Assembly (NCBI GenBank): GCA_963808125.1
Contig: CAWEEP010000066.1
Span: 1 to 18,372 of the forward strand
Source of the DNA: CAWEEP01 sp963808125
GTDB taxonomy: Bacteria > Chloroflexota > Dormibacteria > Aeolococcales > Aeolococcaceae
DNA: 18,372 nucleotides
Reading direction: 5' to 3'
Shown: positions 7,650 through 15,491 of the stretch, piece by piece
Layout: every line of letters begins with the position of its first letter
Numbering within the stretch: the first letter of the stretch is position 1
Made by a program: the position numbers and the translations under genes
The notes under the pieces: model-generated
Told to the model about the DNA's origin: nothing
Seen by the model: only the letters and a program-made list of their open reading frames with translations
The model's database searches: none

Positions 7650-9020
7650 TCAGCCCTGGGGCCGGACGGCGGGCCGGCGGGCGCGGAACATGGCCCGCTC
7701 GTACCCGGTGACCGGCCCCAGGAGGACGAGGAAGGTGAAACCGGTCACCAGCATCCCCACCACCACGAGCCCGTCGAGGTGGTCGAGTGAGATGGCGAGG
7801 CCGCCGAGGAGGGCGCCGATGGCGCCGCCCGCCGACAGCGCCACGGAATAGGCGGACATCAGCGCCGACCGGTCGGCCGCATAGGTCTCCGAACACTCCG
7901 CCATGTAGGCGATCGCCGCCGGGCCGAAACCGGCCACCCACAGGGTGCCCAGCGCGATGAGCGGCAGGAGGTAGGGCAGGGCCCCCAGCGGCAGGTGGTC
8001 GGCGACGAGGAGCGCCACGGAGAAGACCCACGCTCCGGGGATGGCGCGGCGCATCTGCGCCGTCGGCCCGAGCCGGGGGATCCAGGGGATCCACAGGACG
8101 ATCCCCATCACGAGAAGCAGGATCCAGGCGACCAGGATCAGCGCCACCAATCGAGTGTCGACGTGGCGCACCAGGCTCTGGCCGACGACGGGGGAGCGGT
8201 GGAGGAGGGCCGCGAAGTTGGCCGCGTAGGCGCCGATGAGGGCGAAGGCGCCGATCCAGGCGGGGAGGAAGGCCCGGATCGGACCGCGTCCGAGCACGGC
8301 GCGGAGGACGGTGGAGAGCGGGCTCACCGGCAGGGGGGGCACGTGGGCGACGAAGCGCAGGCAGATGAGGCCGGCGAGCAGGTAGGCGCAGGCGAGGACG
8401 ATGAAGGCGCCCCGGCCCAGGTAGTGGTACGCGAACGGTCCGGCGGCGAATCCACCCGCGTAGCCGGCCAGGGTGGCCGCCTCGAAGGCGCCGCTGGCCC
8501 GGGCGCGGAAGCGGATGCTCTGCGAGCTCGCCGCGGCCACGGCGCCGAGGGCGGTGGGCACGAAGGCGGCGGCGCTCAGCCCCTCCAGCAGCCGGGCCGC
8601 GAAGATCTGCTGGGGGTGGGTGGAGGCGGCGGTGAGGAGCACGCCCAGGCAGCCCAGCACCGGCCCGCCCACGAGGAAGAGCTTGCGTCCCCTGCGGTCG
8701 GCGAAGCGGGCCAGGATGGGGGCGAAGATCATCTCCGTCAGCGCCTGGGCGGCGCCGATGATGCCGATGGTGAAGGCGTGCGGCCGGCCGTGGGCCAGGT
8801 CGGCCAGGTAGAACTGCACGGCGACCCCCACGCCGGCGGCGCCCACCCGGAGCAGTGCCGTGCCGAGGAGGAGAGCCGCCGTGGAGCGCTCCCGGGAATC
8901 GCGCAGCCCGTGCTCCATCTCGGCGACGGCGGCGGCCGACGTCGCATCGGCGTGGGGCACCGCCCCGGCCGGCCGGCGCCGCCAGGGGAACCGTCCCGGC
9001 AACCCTGAGGAATCGCTCAC
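7650..9020 (-). CDS. Major facilitator superfamily transporter
   Basis: The 456-residue protein has a hydrophilic N-terminus of about 45 residues followed by about 12 hydrophobic segments, the typical MFS layout. The loop between segments 2 and 3 carries motif A, ARFADRRGRK, with Asp108-Arg-Arg-Gly-Arg-Lys113. This is the classic MFS signature and is frequent in drug and metabolite exporters. The substrate cannot be told from the sequence. The start used is GTG at 9018-9020. It lacks a clear Shine-Dalgarno, and the ATG encoding Met35 is a possible later start just before the first membrane segment. The gene is convergent with recX (9 bases between stops) and divergent from rny. It is the only clearly accessory gene in an otherwise housekeeping order and probably a lineage-specific insertion. 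The frame is intact. Confidence 0.88.
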   Translation of the reverse strand: MSDSSGLPGRFPWRRRPAGAVPHADATSAAAVAEMEHGLRDSRERSTAALLLGTALLRVGAAGVGVAVQFYLADLAHGRPHAFTIGIIGAAQALTEMIFAPILARFADRRGRKLFLVGGPVLGCLGVLLTAASTHPQQIFAARLLEGLSAAAFVPTALGAVAAASSQSIRFRARASGAFEAATLAGYAGGFAAGPFAYHYLGRGAFIVLACAYLLAGLICLRFVAHVPPLPVSPLSTVLRAVLGRGPIRAFLPAWIGAFALIGAYAANFAALLHRSPVVGQSLVRHVDTRLVALILVAWILLLVMGIVLWIPWIPRLGPTAQMRRAIPGAWVFSVALLVADHLPLGALPYLLPLIALGTLWVAGFGPAAIAYMAECSETYAADRSALMSAYSVALSAGGAIGALLGGLAISLDHLDGLVVVGMLVTGFTFLVLLGPVTGYERAMFRARRPAVRPQG

Positions 9021-9077
9021 GAGGCGTGATGATCAGGGGCAGATGGGGCTGGGCACCCAGGCGCCGCCCTGTGCCCC

Positions 9078-9083
9078 TACAAT
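9078..9083 (+). promoter_or_regulatory. Candidate -10 element of rny
   Basis: ccTACAAT (9076-9083) is the closest match to TATAAT in the window and lies in the 156-base gap between the divergent MFS gene and rny. No -35 is recognisable. It predicts a leader of about 85 bases if the ATG at 9177 is used. Confidence 0.4.
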
Positions 9084-9176
9084 GCCGTCACATCCACGGG
9101 GACAAGCCGGCGCGCCAGCCGGTCCGGTCGTGGGGTACGGACGGATACCGCACCACCCCCGGTCCGCCTCCCCGGG

Positions 9177-10773
9177 ATGGCGGCGTCCCGAGGTGTCTCC
9201 CACCTCACCCTCCCGACAAACCCGAGGACATCTCCCATCAGCGACCTCCTGGCCTTTCTGGCCCTCGGTCTCGCCGTGGTCATCGCGGCGGGCGGTCTGA
9301 TTTACGCACAGCGCGCACAGCGTCGAGCTGACGCGACGAGCGTCGTCGAGTCCGGGCGCCTGCGCGACGAGCGCGGCGCCGCCGACCAGGAACGGGCCTC
9401 CATCGTCCTGGCCGCCCGCGAGGAGGCGCACCGGCTGCGCTCCGAGGCGGAGGCCGAGGTCCGCGAGCGCCGCGCCGAGATGGCCCGCCTGGAGCAGCGC
9501 TCGGCGCAGCGCGACGAGGCCCTGGAGCGGCGCAACCGCGACGTCGAGCAGGGCGAGCAGCGCCTCGGCCGCCGTGAGGAGGAGCTGGAGCAGCTCCGCC
9601 AGAACCTCGAGAACGACCGGACGAACGTCGGAACCGAACTCGAGCGCATCGCCGGCCTCAGCCAGGATGAGGCGCGGGCCGAGCTCCTGACCGAGGTCCA
9701 GGGCGAGCTCGACCACGAGATCGCGGAGCGCATCCGGGCCGCCGAGCAGCAGGTCCGCGAGGAGGTCCAGGAGCGCAGCCGGGAGATCCTCATCGCCACC
9801 ATGCAGCGCCACGCCTCGGAGCAGACCGGCGAGTCCGCCGTGACCGTTCTCCACCTCCCCAGCGAGGATTTGAAGGGCCGCATCATCGGCCGCGAGGGCC
9901 GCAACATCCGCGCCCTGGAGGCGGCCACGGGGATCGACGTCATCGTCGACGAGACGCCAGAGGCGGTGGTGCTCTCGGGCTTCGACCCGGTCCGCCGCGA
10001 GGTGGCCAAGGTGACCCTGGAGCGCCTCTTCGCCGACGGCCGGATCCATCCGGCCCGCATCGAGGAGGTGGCGGCCAAGAGCCGGGCCGAGATTGGCGAC
10101 AGGCTCCGCGAGGAGGGCGAGGCCGCCTGCCAGGAACTGGGCATCACCGGGGTCCATCCGGAGCTGGTCAAGCTGCTCGGCACGCTGCACTTCCGCAGCG
10201 CCTACGGCAGCAATGTGCTGACGCACAGCAAGGACACGGCCGCGGTGGCCGGCATGATCGCCGCCGAGATCGGCTACGACGTCCAGGAGGCCCGGGAGAT
10301 CGGCCTCTTCCATGACATCGGGCAGGCGGTGGAGCAGCACGTCGAGGGCTCGCACGCCTTCATCGGCGGCGAGATCCTGGCCCGGCTGGGACGCCCGGCG
10401 CGGGTCGTCCACGCCGTCCGCGCCCATCACTACGACGAGGAGCCGCGGACCATCGGTGCCTTCATCCTCATGACCGCCGACGCCATCACCGCCTCGAGGC
10501 GGGGGGCGAGGCGGAAGTCTACTGGCCTCGTCGATCAAGCGGCTGGAGCGAATCGAGCAGATCGCCGACTCCATGCCGGGTGTGGACCGGAGCTTCGCCA
10601 TCCAGGCGGGCAAGGAGCTGCGGGTCATGGTCAAGCCCCTGGAGGTCGACGACGACCGCGCCCAGATCATGGCCCGCGAGATCGCCAAGCGGCTGCACGC
10701 CGAGGCCAGCTACGCCGGGCGCATCAAGGTGGTCGTCCTCAGAGAGACCCGCAGCGTCGAGTACGCCAAGTAA
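9177..10773 (+). CDS. rny: Ribonuclease Y (one frame change near the 3' end)
   Basis: Membrane-anchored endoribonuclease that initiates mRNA decay. After a short leader there is one hydrophobic anchor (DLLAFLALGLAVVIAAGGLI), then a long charged coiled coil (about nt 9310-9800). A KH domain follows with the GxxG loop GREG (IIGREGRNIRALEAATG), then an HD domain with His-Asp at nt 10311-10316 (LFHDIGQAV; most relatives have HDIGKA). At 10521-10525 the frame shifts by +1. Removing the T from ACTGGCC restores TASSIKRLERIEQIADSMPG and the normal ending VVVLRETRSVEYAK to the TAA at 10773. The ATG at 9177 has no clear ribosome site. The natural N-terminus would be around nt 9237 (ATC AGC GAC), preceded by GAGG, so the start is unresolved. 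spoVS follows, a common neighbour. Confidence 0.92.
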
Positions 10774-10891
10774 CGATCGCATCGCAAGAGGCGGCCCCGG
10801 GCTTCCGGCAAGAGGAGAATCCACACTCACCGTTATGCTTTCGTCGACGCAGCGGTTGCAGCAACAGTCCAGACAGGACACGGCAGCGCAG

Positions 10892-11152
10892 GTGGAAATC
10901 CTCAAAGTCTCGCGCAACCAGCAAGCCGGTCTCGGTGGCCGGCGCCATCGCCGGGGTGATCCGCAGCCAGCAACGGGTGGAGGTGCAGGCCATCGGGGCT
11001 GGCGCGATCAACCAGGCGGTCAAGGCCATCGCGATCTCCCGGGGCTACGTCGCCCCGGAGGGATCGACCTGGTGTGCATCCCCTCCTTCATCGACATCTC
11101 CATCGATGGCGAGGAGCGCACTGGCATCCGGCTTCTGATCGAATCGCGCTGA
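10892..11152 (+). CDS. spoVS: Stage V sporulation protein S (SpoVS) family (two compensating frame changes)
   Basis: SpoVS is a small Alba-like protein of about 86 residues. It is needed for late sporulation in Bacillus but also widespread in non-sporulating bacteria, where its role is unclear. GTG at 10892 gives the family start VEILKVS. A +1 change at 10916-10917 (extra A in CGCAACC) and a -1 change at 11060-11062 (one G missing in GAGGG) bracket the middle. Joined, the product reads VSRTSKPVSVAGAIAGVIRS, then VEVQAIGAGAINQAVKAIAI, SRGYVAPEGIDLVCIPSF and IDISIDGEERTGIRLLIESR. This is a near-complete family match. An in-frame ATG at 10835 would add 19 residues. It could be co-transcribed with rny 118 bases upstream; TATGCT at 10834 is a weak alternative -10. 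Presence of spoVS does not show that the organism sporulates. Confidence 0.85.
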   Translation: MEILKVSRNQQAGLGGRRHRRGDPQPATGGGAGHRGWRDQPGGQGHRDLPGLRRPGGIDLVCIPSFIDISIDGEERTGIRLLIESR

Positions 11153-11162
11153 GCCCCCGGGT

Positions 11163-11413
11163 TCAGCCGCCGCTCCGGCGCCGCCGGCGTCGCGCATGCC
11201 GGAGTTCGGCGTCGACCCAGTTCGCGTCGGCGTGGCTCTCCAGGGTCTCGGGATTTCCCAGGTGCGGTCTGTCGGCGGGCGGGGCGAAGACCGCTTCGGG
11301 CCACGGCGAGTTGTGACCGAGACTTGGCCCCTGGCCCCCGGCTGTCCCGATCGCACCCAGAGGAGGACCACGAAGAGGGCGGCCAGCACGGAGAGGACGA
11401 TCACCGCGATCAC
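11163..11413 (-). CDS. Small single-pass membrane protein of unknown function (one frame change)
   Basis: I do not recognise a family. On the reverse strand, GTG at 11411-11413 begins a strongly hydrophobic segment (IAVIVLSVLAALFVVLLWV), followed by a short basic stretch (RSGQPGARGQVS). A -1 frame change at about 11313-11322 then joins a second frame reading NSPWPEAVFAPPADRPHLGN, PETLESHADANWVDAELRHA and RRRRRRSGG to the stop at 11163. The joined product is about 83 residues: one N-terminal anchor, a proline-rich middle, and an acidic/aromatic then poly-Arg tail. It is convergent with spoVS, the stops being 10 bases apart. No ribosome site is visible and GTG at 11402-11404 is an alternative start. 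The membrane segment and ordinary composition of the tail favour a real gene, but homology is untested. Confidence 0.45.
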
Positions 11414-11464
11414 CGCCGCATCGTCGCACCGCGGCGGGGCACGACGTCCAAGCCGCCCACCCGC

Positions 11465-11470
11465 TAGGCT
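11465..11470 (+). promoter_or_regulatory. Candidate -10 element of the miaB-mutS-mutL-miaA operon
   Basis: gcTAGGCT (11463-11470) lies 11 bases before the miaB ATG at 11482 and shares the gcTAnnnT form. Transcription would start about 5 bases before the ATG, so the mRNA would be nearly leaderless. No Shine-Dalgarno is present at this ATG. Confidence 0.35.
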
Positions 11471-11481
11471 GTGAGCGTCCC

Positions 11482-12860
11482 ATGGCAACGCCTCTCGCCC
11501 CGGCTCAGCCCCGGCCGCGCGCGGCTTCCAGCCCCTCGCCCTCGCCCAGCGACCGCCGGCCCGCCAGCCCATCGTCCCCGTCCTCGCCGCCCTCCGCGGG
11601 TCCACCTCTGGCACAGCGGCTGCCGATCAACGACGCCGACCACGAGATGCTCTCCGAGCGCTTCGCCGAGATCGGCTTCGTGCCCGACGCCGCGCTGGAC
11701 GACAGCGACCTGGCCGTTTCTCATCACCTGCGCGGTGCGCCAGAACGCCGAGCAGAAGATGTACGCAGTTCCGCGAGCTGACGGAGTGGAAGCGCGCGCG
11801 CCCGGGCCGGGCTGTGGCCATGACCGGATGCATGGCCGTGGAGCATGGCTCCAGCCCTGCTGCGCAGCTGCCCGATCTCGACTACCTCTTCGACGTCCGC
11901 GACTGCGACGGCTTCTTCGCTCGACTGCAGTCGGTGCACGGCCGCAGACCTCGGCGGCGCCATCCCCATGCCAGCCTCGGATCGACCATGGCGTACGTCT
12001 CGGTGATGGGCGGCTGCAACGAGATGTGCACCTACTGCATCGTCCCCTTCGTCCGCGGCCGCGAGACGAGCCGCCCTGCGCGACATCGCCGGCGATGTCC
12101 GGCGGCTGGTCGGGCGCGGCGTGCGCGAGGTCACCCTGCTGGGCCAGAACGTCAACTCCTACCGCGACCCGGACACCGGCACAGGCCTGCCCGAGCTGCT
12201 GGCGGCGGTGGACGACGTCCCGGGCCTGTGGCGGCTGCGTTCCTGACCTCCCATCCGCGCAACGCGACGCTGCCCCTCTTCGAGGCGATGCGCGACCTGC
12301 CCACCGTCTCCGAGCAGCTGCACCTGCCGGTCCAGGCGGGCAACGACGCGCTGCTGCGGCGGATGCGCCGCCTCTACACCGTGGACGGGTACCTGGCCGC
12401 CATCGGGAGCGCCCGGGCCACGGTGCCGCACCTGGGGCTGACCACCGACATCATCGTGGGCTTCTCCGGCGAGACGGAGGAGGAGTTCCTCGGCACGGAG
12501 AGCCTGCTCCGCACCGTCCGTTACGACGTGGTCCACCTCCAGGCCTACTCGGTGCGGCCCGGCACCGCCGCGGCACGCCGCCCCGACGACGTCCCCCTCG
12601 TCGAGAAGAAGCGGCGCCTCAACCACCTTCTCGCGGTGCAGCGCGGGATCGCCCTGGAGCGCAACCAGGACCTCATCGGGCAGACCGTCGAGCTTCTCGT
12701 CGAGGGCCTGGCGGAGGACGGCCGCCCCTACGGCCGCACGCGCCAAGGGCGCATCGCCTTCCTTCCCGCGGAAAGCGCGGCGGCCGGCGAGCTCCGGCTC
12801 GCCCGGGTGGTCGACGTCAGCGCCTGGCAGCTCTCGGCGCAGCTCGCCGCCGCGGCGTGA
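11482..12860 (+). CDS. miaB: tRNA-2-methylthio-N6-dimethylallyladenosine synthase MiaB (about six frame changes)
   Basis: Radical SAM methylthiotransferase that converts i6A37 made by MiaA into ms2i6A37 in tRNAs reading UNN codons. The three cysteines of the N-terminal MTTase domain survive in three different frames, at nt 11621 (LWHSGC), 11729 (ITCAVRQNAEQK) and 11829 (MTGCMA). The radical SAM cluster motif CNEMCTYC (CxxxCxxC) is at 12015-12038. Later pieces are TLLGQNVNSYRD, LTSHPRNATL, EQLHLPVQAGNDALLRRM, DIIVGFSGETEEEF and a TRAM-type tail ending at TGA 12860. Frame changes fall at about 11560-11600 (+1, approximate), 11623-11625 (-1), 11716-11720 (+1), 11765 (+1 or -2), 12072-12075 (+1 or -2) and 12238-12241 (-1). 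From ATG 11482 there is a Pro/Ser-rich extension of about 40 residues. The stop overlaps mutS (GTGA). Confidence 0.85.
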
Positions 12861-15491
12861 GCGGCCGGGAGCGGGGCACACCCCCGCGCCTCCTCGCCGA
12901 GCCCGCACTGCGCACCCGCCGCCATCGACCTGGACGACGCCGGGACACCCCCATCCTGCGCGAGTACCGTGCGGTCAAGGCGGCGCACCCAGACGCCCTC
13001 GTCCTGGCGCGGCTTGGCGACTTCTACGAACTCTTCGGCGCCGACGCGGAGGTGGCGGCGCCACTCCTCGAGGTGACGTTGACGGGACGGGGGTTCGGCG
13101 GGGCCGGCCGCCTCCCCATGTGCGGTGTCCCTCATCACGCGGTGGCCGCGCACCTGCGCCGGCTCCTCGACGCCGGGCACCGCGTCGTCCTTTGGGACCA
13201 GGTGGGCGAGGTGACGGCGGGCCGGCTCGTCCGGCGCGACGTGACCCGCGTTCTGAGCCCGGGCACTGCGGTCGACGGCGAGCTGCTGGAGCCGACCCGG
13301 GTGGCGCGCCTGGTCGGGCTCGTCGAGGCGGGCGGCCACGTCGGCCTCGCCGCGCTGGACGTGGCGGGCGCGGAGCTGGTCGTCACCGAGATCCCCGGCG
13401 GCCTCGAGAGCGCCGCTCTCCGCGACGAGATGGAACGCCTCGACGTCGCCGAGATCCTCCTCGACGAGGATGCGCAGCTGCCGCCGTCGTCGGCGCCGGC
13501 GGCGACCCGAACCCGTGTGACGGCGGCGCTGTTCGACGCGGGTCGGGCCACCGAGCGGCTGCTCCAGGCCGGCGGAACGGCCAGCCTGCGCGGCCTCGGC
13601 CTCGAGGAGATGCGGCTGGGCACCCGTGCCGCCGGCGCCGTCATCGCCTACTGCGAACGCTCGCGCCTCGTCCTCCACCCCGGGCTGCTGCGCGTCGTCC
13701 CCCGCCAGGGCGGCGAGCTCATGCGCCTCGACCCGCCGACGCGTCGCACTCTCGAGCTGGTCCAGCCACTGGGTGGCGGAGCCAGCCTCGCCCAGCTGCT
13801 CGACGGGACGCGCACGCCGATGGGCGCCCGACTTCTCCGCCGCCGTCTGCAGGAGCCGCTCACGGAGCCCGAGGCGATCGACCGGCGTCTCGACTTCGTG
13901 GCCGCACTGGTGGTGGACCGGCGCCGCCGCGATGACCTCCGGCACCGTCTCGCGGCCGTCCGCGACCTGGAGCGGCTGGTGGGCCGCGCTGCGCAACGGC
14001 TGGCGACACCCCGCGACCTGGGCGCCGTCCGGGACGCCTGCGCGGCGCTCCCCGGCGTGGCCGCGAGCCTGGAGACGCTGCCCGGCGAGCTGGCCGGCGC
14101 GGCGGAGAGGGCGGTGCCGCCGGCCGAGGTCGGCGCGCGGCTCGCGGCGCTGCTCGTCGACGACCCGCCGGCCGTTTCGCGCGAGGGCGGCTTCGTCCGC
14201 CCCGGCGCGGACGCCGAGCTGGAGTTGCTGCACGGCTCGGCCGCCGAGGCCCGCGAGTTCATCGCCGGCCTGGAGGCGGTGGAGCGCGAACGCACCGGCA
14301 TCCGCTCTCTGAAGGTCGGCTACAACCGCGTTTTCGGCTACTACATCGAGGTCCCCCACGCCCATCGCGGGGCGGTGCCGGCCGGGTACGTCCGCAAGCA
14401 GACGCTGGTGGGCGGCGAGCGCTACATCACGCCGACCTGAAGGAGCGCGAGACGGTCGTCCTCAGCGCCCGGGAGCGGCGCCGTGGCGCGGGAGATGGAG
14501 CTCCTCGCAGATGGCTGCGCGCTGGTCGCAGCCCGCGCCCCACCCGCTCGACTGCGCCGCCGCCATCGCCACCGCCGATGTCGACCAGCGCTCGCCGCCG
14601 TGGCCGACGAGGGAACGCTGGGCCCGGCCCACCGTCGACCGCTCCACGGTCACCGACATCGAGGAGGGACGGCACCCGCTGGTCGAGCGCAGCCTCGGCC
14701 GCGGGCACTTCGTCGCCCAATGACATCGAGCCTCGACGTGGCCCAGCGCATCGTCGTCCTCACCGGGCCGAACATGGCCGGCAAGTCGACCTACCTGCGC
14801 CAGGTTGCGCTCATCACGCTGCTCGCCCAGGTCGGCAGCTTCGTCCCCGCGCGGCGCGCGCGCATCGGCGCTGCGACCGCATCTTCACCCGCGTCGGAGC
14901 GCAGGACGACCTCGCCGCCGGCCTCTCGACCTTCATGGTGGAGATGACCGAGACGGCGGAGATCCTGCGGCAAGGCGACGGCCCGCTCGCTCCTCGTGCT
15001 GGACGAGATCGGCCGCGGCACCTCGACGTACGACGGGCTCTCCATCGCCCAGGCCCTCGTTGACACATCCACGAATCGCCGCACCTCGACTGCCGAACCC
15101 TGTTCGCCACGCATTACCACGAGCTGACGGCGCTCGCCGACCGCCTCCCGCGGGTCGTCAACGCCGGCGTCGAGGTCGTGGAGGAGGGGGACACGGTGAC
15201 CTTCCTCCACAGCATCCGGCCGGGCGGCGCCGACCGCTCCTACGGCATCGAGGTGGCGCGGCTCGCCGGCCTCCCCGCCAGCCTCCTCTCCCGGGCCCGG
15301 GAGATCCTCTCGGAGCTGGAGCAGCAGCGCCCATCGAGGCTGGCCGGCCGGTCCCGGCGCAGATGGACCTCGGTCTCGCCGTCTCCCCGCCCCACCCCGT
15401 GATCGAGGAGCTGGCGCAGCTGGATCTCGACGGGATCACGCCGCTCATGGCCCTCAACAAGCTCGCCGAGCTGCGCGACCGCGTGTCCTGA
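12857..15491 (+). CDS. mutS: DNA mismatch repair protein MutS (about eleven frame changes in its 3' third)
   Basis: MutS recognises mismatches and recruits MutL. The first 1.5 kb is clean: the mismatch-reading FYE motif is in LARLGDFYELF (about nt 13007), then PMCGVPHHAVAAHL, connector, lever and clamp domains through YNRVFGYYIEVP and GGERYITP. The frame breaks at 14432-14434. Later pieces in alternating frames are VTDIEEGRHPLVERSLGRGH, Walker A GPNMAGKST (14765-14791), RIFTRVGAQDDLAAGLSTFM, Walker B LLVLDEIGRGTSTYDG, LFATHYHELTAL and NKLAELRDRVS. Changes are near 14433 (-1), 14480 (+1), 14540 (+1), 14588 (-1), 14613 (+1), 14717 (+1), 14731 (+1), 14870 (-1), 14974 (+1), 15062 (-1) and 15330 (-1). 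GTG at 12857 overlaps miaB. IDLDDAG in another frame at 12924 hints at one more break near the N-terminus. The stop overlaps mutL by one base. Confidence 0.88.

Noticed and set aside
10892..11152. spoVS as evidence that the organism forms endospores
   Set aside because: SpoVS is widespread in non-sporulating bacteria and no other sporulation-specific gene is in the window.
11482..15491. Programmed ribosomal frameshifting as an explanation for the split miaB and mutS
   Set aside because: There are too many events in both directions, no recurrent slippery heptamer or downstream structure, and miaB/mutS are not known to use it.
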